From NCBI GenBank assembly GCA_029260075.1, contig JAJDDY010000067.1, positions 124,001 through 188,000 of the forward strand: a DNA stretch of 64,000 nt. Direction: 5' to 3'. Origin of the DNA: Phycisphaerae bacterium. Its GTDB lineage: Bacteria > Planctomycetota > Phycisphaerae > UBA1845. Below, piece after piece: positions 44,003-53,013 of the stretch; position 1 is the stretch's first letter, and the number at the start of each line of letters is the position of its first letter. Position numbers and translations under genes: made by a program. Under the pieces are notes generated by a model. It made no database searches. It was not told the DNA's origin and saw only the letters and a list, made by a program, of their open reading frames with translations.

Positions 44003-44908
44003 ATGAAACGAACACGTATACATGGCCGACCATTCGTCGCCCTTCTTATCACGACCTTCGCTATGAACACCGGCGCGGCGATGGGTCAGCGGGACTTTTC
44101 CAAGGTAGAAATCAAAACCACGCACGTCGCCGGCGGCGTATACATGCTCGAAGGTAGCGGCGGCAACATCGGCGTGTCGGCAGGTGCGGACGGGTTGATC
44201 ATTGTGGATGATCAGTTCGCCCCGCTGGCCGACAAGATCAAAGCCGCACTCAAGAAGATCGACAAGGGTAAGCTGGCGTTCGTGCTCAACACCCACTATC
44301 ACGGTGACCACGTCGGCGGCAACGTCGCGTTCGGCCGCGACGCCACCATCATCGCCCACACGAACGTGCGCCGCCGTCTCGCCACCGAACAGAAATTGTT
44401 CGGCCGAACGACCCCGCCACTCCCCAAAGAAGGGCTGCCCGTCATCACGTTCGACGAAAGCCTCGCCATTCACTTCAACGACGAAGAGATTACCGCTCTG
44501 CATTTCCCACACGGTCACACAGACGGCGACAGCGTGATCTTCTTTTCGAAATCCAACGTGATCCACATGGCCGACCTCTACTTCAACGGTATGTTCCCCT
44601 TTGTCGACCTTGACCACGGGGGAGACGTGCAGGGCGTGGCCGACAACGTGCAGGCCGTCATAAAGCTTGCCGACCCCAATGCGAAAATCATCCCCGGACA
44701 CGGACCATTGGCGACCGTCAGCGATATGAAGAACTACCACGAGATGCTCACCGACTCGATCGACTTGGTGACCAAGGCGATGACCGAGGGTAAGACTCTG
44801 GCCGAAATCAAGAAAGGCGGCATGCCCGCCAAGTGGAAGTCGTGGGAAGGCGGATTCATTCCGACAGACAAATGGCTCGAAACGGTGCATCGGAGTCTGT
44901 CCAGATAG
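44003..44908 (+). CDS. Secreted metallo-beta-lactamase-fold hydrolase
   Basis: A 301-residue exported protein (signal peptide with ALLITTFAMNTGAAM). The MBL zinc motif is NTHYHGDHVGG (His98, His100, Asp102, His103), followed by PHGHTDGDSVIFF (next His and bridging Asp) and IIPGHGPLA. It is closest in appearance to the quinoprotein-relay/SoxH-like group of periplasmic MBL proteins, though the substrate cannot be told. The start is the ATG just after a family A repeat. The next gene begins inside its end. Confidence 0.85.
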   Translation: MKRTRIHGRPFVALLITTFAMNTGAAMGQRDFSKVEIKTTHVAGGVYMLEGSGGNIGVSAGADGLIIVDDQFAPLADKIKAALKKIDKGKLAFVLNTHYHGDHVGGNVAFGRDATIIAHTNVRRRLATEQKLFGRTTPPLPKEGLPVITFDESLAIHFNDEEITALHFPHGHTDGDSVIFFSKSNVIHMADLYFNGMFPFVDLDHGGDVQGVADNVQAVIKLADPNAKIIPGHGPLATVSDMKNYHEMLTDSIDLVTKAMTEGKTLAEIKKGGMPAKWKSWEGGFIPTDKWLETVHRSLSR

Positions 44909-45885
44909 ACACGACGGATTGTCACGCCGAACCAAGACCGCTGGACGTGCTCGTATTGCACGGCGGGGCGTTGGGCGATTGCGTGTTGACGCTTCACCTG
45001 ATCGAAGCCATGCGCGACGCTTGGAGCCCATCGCGCATAACGCTGGTCGCACGGTCCGGGATCGCGCAGTGGGCTGCCGTTCATGGACTTGTTCACCAAG
45101 CTCCGACGCCCGACGAATTCGGTGTTCCATTCCTCTATCGTGACCTGCAAGATTGGCCGGCGGACGTTCGCCTGCGTTTTCAACGTTTCGATAGGATCAT
45201 CAATCTGCTCGGCGGGTCCGATGTGGCGATGGCTGAGCGCTTGTGCTCAGTCTGTCACGCGGACGTGGTCAACGTCAATCCTAAACCCTTCGAGGCGGCC
45301 GGGCGCGATGCGATCCACATCACACAACAATGGGCCGATCAGTTGGCCAAGGTTTTTCAATCGTCGGTCGCGCCGACGTCCCCCGCGCTGATCGCCCGGT
45401 CGGCGCAGCGTGTTCAGCGATACAGTAGCCGCAAGGAACTTGAGTTAGTCGTCGGCGGTCAAGCGCGTCGAATCGTGATCGTGCATCCCGGCAGCGGTGG
45501 CTTGGATAAGTGTTGCCCGCCGGAAGTACTCAAGCAGTGGATGACCACACTTTGCGGAAGGGGTTGGCGTGGCGTGTGGATGATCGGGCCTGACGAAGTC
45601 GAACGCTTCGGTGATCGCTATGTGGATCGTTGGCGCGCCACCGCGCCGGTGATCTTCGAACCAAACCTGCTCGCAGCGGCTGATCTCGTGTGCAGCGCCG
45701 ATCACTACATCGGCCACGACGCCGGCATGACTCACGTCGCGGCGCTGGCGGGTGTACCTACAACGGTTTGGTTCGGTCCGACCGATCCGGCGGTATGGCG
45801 ACCACTCGGGCCGGACTGCACGGTTGTCCAACACTCGCACGAATGTCCGGACATCGACGCGACTTCGAACGCACCGCCGCGCTGA
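44872..45885 (+). CDS. Glycosyltransferase family 9 (heptosyltransferase-like)
   Basis: About 337 residues of GT-B fold like ADP-heptose:LPS heptosyltransferases: N-terminal VLVLHGGALGDCVLTLHLIEA, a middle IVIVHPGSGGLDKC, and the donor-site DAGMTHVAALAGVPTTVWFGPTDP. It probably adds a sugar to surface polysaccharide or lipopolysaccharide. The start is uncertain: an ATG at 44872 in frame overlaps the MBL gene by 37 bases; a GTG at 44833 and a GTG at 44948 are alternatives. The last 20 residues are less conserved. Confidence 0.85.
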   Translation: MARNGASESVQIDTTDCHAEPRPLDVLVLHGGALGDCVLTLHLIEAMRDAWSPSRITLVARSGIAQWAAVHGLVHQAPTPDEFGVPFLYRDLQDWPADVRLRFQRFDRIINLLGGSDVAMAERLCSVCHADVVNVNPKPFEAAGRDAIHITQQWADQLAKVFQSSVAPTSPALIARSAQRVQRYSSRKELELVVGGQARRIVIVHPGSGGLDKCCPPEVLKQWMTTLCGRGWRGVWMIGPDEVERFGDRYVDRWRATAPVIFEPNLLAAADLVCSADHYIGHDAGMTHVAALAGVPTTVWFGPTDPAVWRPLGPDCTVVQHSHECPDIDATSNAPPR

Positions 45886-45987
45886 TCGAAGGGTTACGAG
45901 AAGATTCAACAAGAAGCGAACGCCGATCCGTGGCGCCCGCTTCTTGTGTCGTTGACACCGGTGCTCGTTAAGACCAACCAGAGCAAC

Positions 45988-46020
45988 AAGCGATACCGCT
46001 CGCTCAACAGTGTATCGCTA
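45988..46020 (-). terminator. Hairpin after dnaA
   Basis: AGCGATAC (45989-45996) and GTATCGCT (46012-46019) form an 8-bp perfect stem. It lies in the gap between the convergent glycosyltransferase and dnaA, 12 bases after the dnaA stop. There is no T-run, so it may stop transcription only weakly or serve another role. Confidence 0.35.
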
Positions 46021-46031
46021 AATCGTTTCCG

Positions 46032-47462
46032 TCACGCAGCCGGCGGCGTGCAGTGACAGCATTGTGTTTCCAACTCCGCCACGAGTTCGGCGAGGTTCTG
46101 TTCCTTCTGACCAGCCGGCGTCATCCATCGGGCCACACCGTTGTCCTGCAACACCTTGGAGATACGCCGGCACGCGAGAATCACCGTAGAGTGGTTCTTG
46201 TTACCCATGAACCGCCCAATCTCTGGATAGCTCATGTCGGTGTGTTTGCGCGCCAGGTACATGGCGATGCCGCGAGCCAGCGCGATCGTGCGGGACTTAC
46301 GCGACGTGTGCAAGTCGGCAGGGGTCAGTCCGAAGAAGATGGCCACGACGCTTTCAATGTCGGAGAGCATGACGACGGGTGCCGTTTGACGGATCAAGTC
46401 GCGAATCGCCCGCTCGGCCAGCGTTGTGGTGATGGCCTCGCCGCTGACTTGCGCCTGAGCGACCACCTTAAGCAACGCGCCTTCGAGTTCACGAAGATTG
46501 GAGCGGAAGTTTTCGGCGATGTGCATGATGACCGCATCGCCGATGGCCACGTTGAGTTGCGTCGCCTTATTCCGAAGAAAGCCGACACGCACGTCGAGAT
46601 CGGGCGGCTCGATCCGCACGACCATGCCCGAAAGAAACCGGCTGACGAGTTGATCCGAAAAATGGCCGATCATCTTGGGCTGCGTGTCCGAAGCCAGAAC
46701 GACCTGCTTGCCCGCGGTTTCGATTGCTTTGTAGGTGTGCAAGAACTCTTCCTGCGTCGCGCGTTTGTTGGCCAAGAAGTGAACGTCGTCGATCACCAGC
46801 ACGTCGAGGTTGCGGTAGCGTTTGTGGAATGCACTCGTCTCGCGTGATTTGATGGCGTAGACGTAGTCGTTGGTGAACTCCTCGCCGGTGACGTAGCGCC
46901 ACTGCAGGTCGGGTTTGTGCTTGGTCAACCCATTACAAATGGCTTGGAGAAGGTGCGTCTTGCCGATCCCGCATCCGCCGTGGAGGAACAGCGGGTTGTA
47001 ATGGTTGGCGGGTTTGTCGATCACGTGTTTGGCCGCCGCATGCGCCAGCCGGTTGGACTCGCCGACCACGAAGGCGTCGAGCTGTCCACGAAGGTTCTGC
47101 CCAATCGGAAGCGAACCCGAGCGGCGATGGTGTCGCGCCATGCGTGCCGGATTGTTCGCAACGAAATCTACCTGGCGATCCGGTTGCTTCTTGCCGAGAC
47201 TCCGCGCGATCTCAGGATCCGTCGCGAAGCTCAACGTATACGTTGTGCCCATCACCTCGCACGCTGCGTCGGTGATCGCCTGCGAAAAATGACGCTCGAT
47301 CCAGTCGCCCACGAAATGGTTCGGGACGCTGACACGCAAGAACCCTTCGGCAAATGAAAAGCGTGTGGCGTTCTTGAACCAAACACCGAATCGCTGCGGG
47401 CCTACCTTCTGGGCAATCTTTGCCTCAAGCTGTCGTACGGAATCCTCTGCGCACGTAATCAC
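46032..47462 (-). CDS. dnaA: Chromosomal replication initiator DnaA
   Basis: AAA+ initiator that opens the origin. A 476-residue protein: N-terminal domain I (about 1-80), Walker A HGGCGIGKTHLL (162-170 region), Walker B VLVIDDVHFLA (about 221-231), and domain IV with the DnaA-box-binding signature MGNKNHSTVILACRRI. The start is a GTG at 47462, with AAGGAG six bases before it (47469-47474 on the + strand); an ATG 12 codons earlier is less well placed. It is not next to dnaN, recF or gyrB in this window, so the usual origin-proximal gene order is absent. Confidence 0.96.
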   Translation of the reverse strand: MITCAEDSVRQLEAKIAQKVGPQRFGVWFKNATRFSFAEGFLRVSVPNHFVGDWIERHFSQAITDAACEVMGTTYTLSFATDPEIARSLGKKQPDRQVDFVANNPARMARHHRRSGSLPIGQNLRGQLDAFVVGESNRLAHAAAKHVIDKPANHYNPLFLHGGCGIGKTHLLQAICNGLTKHKPDLQWRYVTGEEFTNDYVYAIKSRETSAFHKRYRNLDVLVIDDVHFLANKRATQEEFLHTYKAIETAGKQVVLASDTQPKMIGHFSDQLVSRFLSGMVVRIEPPDLDVRVGFLRNKATQLNVAIGDAVIMHIAENFRSNLRELEGALLKVVAQAQVSGEAITTTLAERAIRDLIRQTAPVVMLSDIESVVAIFFGLTPADLHTSRKSRTIALARGIAMYLARKHTDMSYPEIGRFMGNKNHSTVILACRRISKVLQDNGVARWMTPAGQKEQNLAELVAELETQCCHCTPPAA

Positions 47463-47762
47463 CAGCAGCTCCTTAGAAAAAGGCGGAACCTTGAACAAAC
47501 CAGAACAGGATATTGTTGACTAACTGACTCTACGAAGACAAGGCATTCGAGCCCGAACTTCCTCGAACCCCTCCCAACACGGCGTCGGCGGCGACGGTGC
47601 GATACGGCCACCACTCGAGCGTACAAATTAACGCCCGACGCCGAGCACGTCAAGCCTTTTGTCGTCCGCACAACGACCGACCACGTGGCGATTCCCACTT
47701 CGCAAGCACTTAACGCAACAAAGTTTTTTTTTCCCACCGATTCCACTTGGCCACGAACACTT

Positions 47763-47771
47763 TGTGGAAAA
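47763..47771 (-). promoter_or_regulatory. Possible single DnaA box upstream of dnaA
   Basis: TGTGGAAAA is the complement of TTTTCCACA, one base from TTATCCACA. It lies 300 bases upstream of dnaA, beside a run of nine T's (47725-47733). It is the only good box I find in the 320-base gap (47463-47781), which otherwise shows no feature. Confidence 0.3.
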
Positions 47772-47781
47772 CTTCCGCTCC

Positions 47782-48735
47782 TTACGCGCTGGATGATCCA
47801 ACCAAACCACGGTGAGCGATCCACGCCTCGCGCAAACCCGTCTCTTCAAAGCCCCATCGAGCGTACAGACGCCGTGCCGGAGCGTTTCGCTCGTCCACGG
47901 CTAGTGCCAATGACTTGGCACCGATCGACACGCTCAGATCTACCGCCCGCCGCATCACGGCGTCCCCAGCGCCCGTGCCCCGAACGCTTGGCGCCACGCC
48001 CATATACACCACTTCCAGCATCGGCTCGCCAGATACTCTGCTCAGTAGCATGACGCCCACGGGTTCATCACCGCGCAAGGCGACAAGCCACAGCGCCGGG
48101 TCGAAATGACCAGCGGCACGATGCGCCTCAAGCACCGCCGTCATCGTCCGAAGTCCCGTAAGCTCCGGACAGTCAAGACTTTGCGAATACGTTCGCTCGA
48201 CCGCATCACAGAACAGTCCCTCGCGGTCCGGTCGGTACGTCAGCCAGGATAGGTCATCAGCCACGCGCCCGGGTGGTGGTGGCTGCGCGAGGCGCCTCAC
48301 ATAGACCAACCGTGTAAGGAGTCGAAACCCCGCCTGATCCAGCGATTTCGACTTGTCCGTCATCTCCGGATCGAGCAATGCTTCGAGCAAACTGATGGTC
48401 GAATCCCACGCTGCGTCCTGCACCGCAGAAAGGAGCAGTGAAGACGCTTCGCGCCCCGAATCCAACACAGTGTCGCTGCCGAAGAAGACCATGGCCGTGC
48501 CGCCCGGCGACGAGATGGCTATAGCCGCTCCGGCGAGTTGTCCGTTGTTGTACGCACCGAAGAGCAGGTCCAAGCCGACGGAGCCTCGTCGCTCTGCGGA
48601 GATGAGGTTGTCGACGGGCGATTCGACGTTGCCGGTTGGGACAGGCGGCGATAGATCGAGGGCCAAGCGCAGGGCGGGGCGGAACGCGTCACTGTCGCGG
48701 TTGAGCTGCCGAATCGTTAGGTCGCACCCACTCAT
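47782..48735 (-). CDS. GNAT-family N-acetyltransferase
   Basis: A 317-residue protein whose C-terminal half is a clear GNAT domain: VVYMGVAPSVRGTGAGDAVM (acetyl-CoA-binding strand and R/QxxGxG/A loop, here RGTGAG) and ERNAPARRLYARWGFEETG. The first half has similar secondary structure and may be a degenerate GNAT copy, as in the tandem MshD-like enzymes. Substrate not predictable. It is convergent with nothing obvious; about 220 featureless bases separate it from the FapA gene. Confidence 0.8.
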   Translation of the reverse strand: MSGCDLTIRQLNRDSDAFRPALRLALDLSPPVPTGNVESPVDNLISAERRGSVGLDLLFGAYNNGQLAGAAIAISSPGGTAMVFFGSDTVLDSGREASSLLLSAVQDAAWDSTISLLEALLDPEMTDKSKSLDQAGFRLLTRLVYVRRLAQPPPPGRVADDLSWLTYRPDREGLFCDAVERTYSQSLDCPELTGLRTMTAVLEAHRAAGHFDPALWLVALRGDEPVGVMLLSRVSGEPMLEVVYMGVAPSVRGTGAGDAVMRRAVDLSVSIGAKSLALAVDERNAPARRLYARWGFEETGLREAWIAHRGLVGSSSA

Positions 48736-48957
48736 GCCGTTCTCGCCGGGCCAAGTTCGTCACGGATAGCATATCGACTTCCACCGCCTGGCGCAAGCCC
48801 GGTCATATGTTCGCGTTGGGAAACTTCTCGTATTTTCGTTGTGTACAGGGAGTGGCGACTGCGGTGTTGAATCGGCGCAGCGACACGCAATCCGACTCAG
48901 CCGGTGATGTCGGAGGATTCACTCGACGCAGGATGGGGAAAGCGGACGGAGAACACG

Positions 48958-50475
48958 TCAGTCGGCATCTTCGACCGACTCCGCAGCGGGTGGCGGGGGC
49001 AGTAGTGGTGCGAAGTCGCTGACGAGATCCTCCACAGAGATCCTTTGACTCGTAAGGACCGTGATGGAAGCGGTAAGCGAGTTGACAGCCACGACTTCAG
49101 TGACGTTTCCGATCTGGCGTTCTTCAAGTGTGACCGGTGCTTTGAGCATTTCGTTGAATGCGATCACGCGCCGACCGAAGCTGACCGTAACGCGCGCGTA
49201 GATGGTTCCGGCGATGCGAATTCTCGGCGCGCCATGACTTGACGTGAACATTTCGTCGAAGCGTTCCTGCTCTTCGTCGGCCGTGCAGTCCGCCTCCTCT
49301 GCTTTGAACATCAACTCCGTCGCCTGTTCACGCTGTTGACTTGTCAGGCGCTTGAGGTTGTCCAGTAACGGCTGCACTTTCTCACGAATCTGCGCACCGG
49401 CCTTACGTCGCGCTTGAATCTTGGATTCCAACGCGGCGTGTTCAAGGAGTTTGTCCGGCCGTACGCCGACGAAGACGCGCGTCGGGGTGTTCGATTCACT
49501 GCCGAGTACACCCACATCGATCTCGTCGCCGGCATACGTGTACCCGCCGATGATCGCCGCACGGCTGGCGATCAGCCGATGTTCGATGCGTACTCGCGAT
49601 TGCATGATTTGCTTGGTGATCATCAAGTCGCCGCACGACTCCACGTCGGCGTCAGAGCAGAACTTAGCCACGAGGCACCCACCGGCCCGCACGTGGCCTT
49701 CGTTTCTCCCGACGATGCCCCCGCCCACCGTGATGTCGCCCTCGGCCACGACTTGGGCGGCTTCGATCACGCCGCGCACCGTGATCGACTTCGCGGACCG
49801 CACTTCGAACCGATCGGGCACCCCGCCTTCGATGTTGACGTCGGTTGTCGAATCGATATTCCCCGTCGAGAAATCAACATCGCCGGAAACCATATAGACC
49901 TCTCGAATCGCCAACTTGAAACCGTCGACGGCCACGCGACCGGCAACGTTGGCGAGGATTCGGCGTGGATCGTCGTCGCCGCGCCGAATCGTGGAATCGA
50001 GTTCCATCAAACACGGTGTCTTGGTCGGTAGAATCGGCGCCCCGTACACATCAACGCCGCTTCGGGCCTCGACTAGGGGCGAGAGTGTTCCGATCGTCTC
50101 GTCTTTGTCTACGGTCACGATCGAGTTCAAATTGTAGTAGTTGACCGCGTCGTCGCCCTGCCAATCCACTGCAGATTTCTGGAAACTCGGATCCCAAACG
50201 AACTCCTCGTCCTTGCCGTTGTCCGCAGGTTCACCCGTCGCCACAACGAAACCTTCTGTGACGGTAGCGCCTTGGCCGACAAGCGAAACGAACTCGTTGA
50301 TCTTCTCGCGAACCGGGGTGTTGAGTGCAATCTTGTGCTCACGAAGTGCGGCGGTGACGTCGTCGGCAGTTGGTGGATCGCCGCCATCAGCCTGGACTGC
50401 CCAAATCGTAACGGACAGGCACGCATCATCTACTGCGATACGAATGCGACCGGTTGCGGCTGTGGTTGTCGTCAT
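48958..50475 (-). CDS. FapA/DUF342-family protein
   Basis: A 505-residue protein with the architecture of the FapA (DUF342) family: an N-terminal part, then a stretch of glycine-rich parallel beta-helix turns (about 200-340), with VYMVSGDVDFSTGNIDSTT, AEGDITVGGGIVGRNEGHVRAGG and VESCGDLMITKQIMQSRV, then a helical coil (about 365-420) and a C-terminal domain. The family name comes from a Vibrio and Myxococcus motility/polysaccharide context, but most members are uncharacterised. Cytosolic, with no signal peptide. Confidence 0.8.
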   Translation of the reverse strand: MTTTTAATGRIRIAVDDACLSVTIWAVQADGGDPPTADDVTAALREHKIALNTPVREKINEFVSLVGQGATVTEGFVVATGEPADNGKDEEFVWDPSFQKSAVDWQGDDAVNYYNLNSIVTVDKDETIGTLSPLVEARSGVDVYGAPILPTKTPCLMELDSTIRRGDDDPRRILANVAGRVAVDGFKLAIREVYMVSGDVDFSTGNIDSTTDVNIEGGVPDRFEVRSAKSITVRGVIEAAQVVAEGDITVGGGIVGRNEGHVRAGGCLVAKFCSDADVESCGDLMITKQIMQSRVRIEHRLIASRAAIIGGYTYAGDEIDVGVLGSESNTPTRVFVGVRPDKLLEHAALESKIQARRKAGAQIREKVQPLLDNLKRLTSQQREQATELMFKAEEADCTADEEQERFDEMFTSSHGAPRIRIAGTIYARVTVSFGRRVIAFNEMLKAPVTLEERQIGNVTEVVAVNSLTASITVLTSQRISVEDLVSDFAPLLPPPPAAESVEDAD

Positions 50476-50960
50476 GGCAGCGGTAACAATTCCTATGACG
50501 TCTCAACTGGCGAATCGCCAAAGAGCTGTCGCCTCAGATACAAACAATCACGTTGCTTGCGTACCGGGTTATTGCCCCCCCGAAACGGTCTAAAGGCTAA
50601 TGCTACATCGACCGACAGCACGCAGTTCTGCCTACGCGATCACGAAAAATTTTCAGTCCGATAGTGCTGGCTACCGTACAGTTCGATAGCCGTAGGAACA
50701 CCGCGTACCGCATACGAAAGCACCGACCGTTTGATCGTTATGGGCCACAACCAATACCCCCTAACCCAATGGGACGTCGACGCCAGGGACTTCACCTACC
50801 CAATGATGTCAAGTCATAGTCGCGGTGTTCCGACGTTCACATGCGCGCTGGCGCTCGGCGTGCATCCGACACTGGCCTGCGACTCGTTCGGTGGCTGTGC
50901 CGTCTTCACCGTATCAAGCGTATCGCTACGCGGACAAGTCTGATCAACGTGGGGTGCATC
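50476..50960. other. Gap without a supportable gene
   Basis: About 485 bases between the divergent FapA gene and the small membrane gene. I see no repeat copy and no conserved frame. Confidence 0.4.
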
Positions 50961-51599
50961 ATGCGTTTCCTCTTCAACCTGTTTCTCGTCTTGGTGTGTG
51001 TCGCTTTTGTTTGGGGCGGTGGGGGTAATACCTATGTGGCTCTGACCAATACCAAACCCACGGCCGTTACTTGTACGGAACTCCTCAACAACCCGCCCAG
51101 CGCCAAGTGGTTGGAGATTCGGGAATGTACGGTCAACATCGACGACATCGTTGAGGTCAAGTACAAGTCGGGCACAGTGGAAGGCTACTACGCCCCGCTC
51201 GTCCCGACCCTTAGACCCGGAAGCCAATCGGCTGTGCTGGTCAAAGCCGAGTCGATCAAAGAACTGCGCAAACTCGCCCAAGCCCATGAGTTCAGCGGCA
51301 TCGTTCAGTTCGGTATCGAGAGCGATGACTCCGTTCGCGAGATTATCGAAAACGCCCATCTCAACCTGAGCAAGAAGTTTCTGATCCTCGATGCAGGTGA
51401 AAAGCCCGAACTCGCAGTTTCGATGACGATGCTCTCGATGGGACTCCTGATTGGGTGGTACCTATGGCGGAAGGTCAGCAAGGTGACCGACAAGCCCGCA
51501 GGCGTCGAGTCGGCGGAGGCGTCACTACCACCCATGGCCTCGCCGTCCACGTCCAAGACGAAATCCGAACCCGAGGTTCTCGAACCCGTCTCGCGGTAG
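50961..51599 (+). CDS. Hypothetical membrane protein
   Basis: A 212-residue protein with an N-terminal signal or anchor (MRFLFNLFLVLVCVAFVWG), a soluble region with QFGIESDDSVREIIENAHLN, and a second hydrophobic segment near 160-178 (LAVSMTMLSMGLLIGWYLW) followed by a basic, Ser/Pro-rich tail. It resembles other planctomycete two-span proteins; no family recognised. A GGGG precedes the ATG at 50961. Confidence 0.6.
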   Translation: MRFLFNLFLVLVCVAFVWGGGGNTYVALTNTKPTAVTCTELLNNPPSAKWLEIRECTVNIDDIVEVKYKSGTVEGYYAPLVPTLRPGSQSAVLVKAESIKELRKLAQAHEFSGIVQFGIESDDSVREIIENAHLNLSKKFLILDAGEKPELAVSMTMLSMGLLIGWYLWRKVSKVTDKPAGVESAEASLPPMASPSTSKTKSEPEVLEPVSR

Positions 51600-51642
51600 A
51601 TGCAGATCGATGGCTGTGTCCAGGGTCGCGTGCGGTACCTGA

Positions 51643-51724
51643 TGGGTGGCCCATTGCTTCAGCGGTGGGGGACTCGAATCCAGCGTTGACTGGCGTCCCC
51701 AACGGCGAACGCCACGGGCCACCC
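51643..51724. repeat. Family D foldback repeat
   Basis: GGGTGGCCCATTGCTTCAGC on one side and ACGCCACGGGCCACCC on the other, with the GACTCGAATCCAGCGT core, matching 1484-1564. Confidence 0.8.
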
Positions 51725-51984
51725 AAGCCGTCAATGGATCGCTTGCAGGACGGCAGCAGCTGATCGATGGCGTCATCGAGAATAACGCTCGATGATTGGG
51801 CGCCATCGCACGCCCCGCAACACAGATTAGCCGCCTCCAGCACGGCGGCGATGTTGACCCCGCCAAACCACCTTCGTACGCTCTCGGTCCCGGTATAGAT
51901 CGGGATCGCGTGAACGCCCATGCCTCGTGACAACCTGGCGCGGTTCACGCCTACGCCCACGATGGCCCACACGAAGGCGGTTCG

Positions 51985-53013
51985 ATGAACAAACTGCAAG
52001 CAGCCGCCGCCCTGATTACGATCGGTACGTGGCTTGGCGGCTGCGGGTCCGAACAGCCCCGATCCTCTGAGAATCCCTCACCCTCATCGAACGCGGCGTC
52101 GGACCCAACATCGTTGTTGAGCAAGGGTCGGGTGGCCTACTCGCAATACTGCATCGGTTGCCACGGCGTCGACGGCGATGGTCGCGGCGATGCAGCCCCC
52201 TTTCTCCACCCGAGCCCGCGCGATTTTCGACGCGCCGCCTTCAAGTTCAGTTCAACCAGAACCGGGCTCCTCCCCACCGACGCCGATCTGCGCCGCACCA
52301 TCGTCGACGGATTACCGGGCAGCGCCATGACCGGATTCCCCCTCCTCCCGGAATCAACGGTCGACGCCCTCATCGCGTACATCAAGTCCTTTTCTCCGCG
52401 TTGGCAGGGCACGGCTGCATCCGAGATTCCTTTCGTCGCTAATCCGTACGGTGCGAGCGACCGCATCGCCGATGCAATCGCGCGCGGCGAAGTCGTGTAC
52501 CATGGGTTCGCGACCTGTTGGAGTTGTCACCCCGCCTACGTATCCGCGGAGAGAATCAACGCGCACCTTGTGGCTATGGAAAACCCACCGAGGGATTCCT
52601 TTCGATCCAACCTGTCCGAGTCCGTATGCGAGCCCGACGCCTCGAGCACTGAGATCGTCCCGCCCGATTTTCAAAGAGACCCCGTGCGCGCCGGTCGCAA
52701 CGTTCGTGACCTTTACCGGTCCATCGCCGCCGGCATCACCGGGACCGCCATGCCCACTTGGATCGACTCGATGGACATCCCCGCCAACGACGGCAGCCCA
52801 CTTGTCGAGTCGGCGGACCTGTGGGCGACGGCGTACTATGTACGCAGCCTGATTCAACAACGTCCAGCCAAGCTGACGCCCGATGGCCTGACGGTACGTG
52901 ATCGACGACAACCCATCATGCTCACCGACGCGGCGCGGGATGCAGAAGTTGGTTCCAAGAAAACAGCCGTCCCCGCGCCGACCGAAGCTGAAGTGTTCGA
53001 GGAGGACGAGTAG
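51985..53013 (+). CDS. Diheme cytochrome c lipoprotein
   Basis: A 342-residue lipoprotein (lipobox LGGC, Cys20) with two heme c motifs: CIGCH (Cys56, Cys59, His60) and CWSCH (Cys178, Cys181, His182). The first is followed by GVDGDGRGDAAPFLHP, as in cytochromes of oxidase complexes. The stop codon is directly followed by the ATG of the CcoN-like gene, so all three genes of this cluster are one operon. It probably feeds electrons to the CcoO/CcoN pair. Confidence 0.88.
   Translation: MNKLQAAAALITIGTWLGGCGSEQPRSSENPSPSSNAASDPTSLLSKGRVAYSQYCIGCHGVDGDGRGDAAPFLHPSPRDFRRAAFKFSSTRTGLLPTDADLRRTIVDGLPGSAMTGFPLLPESTVDALIAYIKSFSPRWQGTAASEIPFVANPYGASDRIADAIARGEVVYHGFATCWSCHPAYVSAERINAHLVAMENPPRDSFRSNLSESVCEPDASSTEIVPPDFQRDPVRAGRNVRDLYRSIAAGITGTAMPTWIDSMDIPANDGSPLVESADLWATAYYVRSLIQQRPAKLTPDGLTVRDRRQPIMLTDAARDAEVGSKKTAVPAPTEAEVFEEDE

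Noticed and set aside
51730-51999. Possible minus-strand gene (MQFVHRTAFVWAIVGVGVNR...) overlapping the start of the cytochrome gene
   Set aside because: About 90 codons look protein-like (IPIYTGTESVRRWFGGVNI) but the frame then runs into a family D repeat; I could not tie it to a family, and it may be a gene remnant at best.
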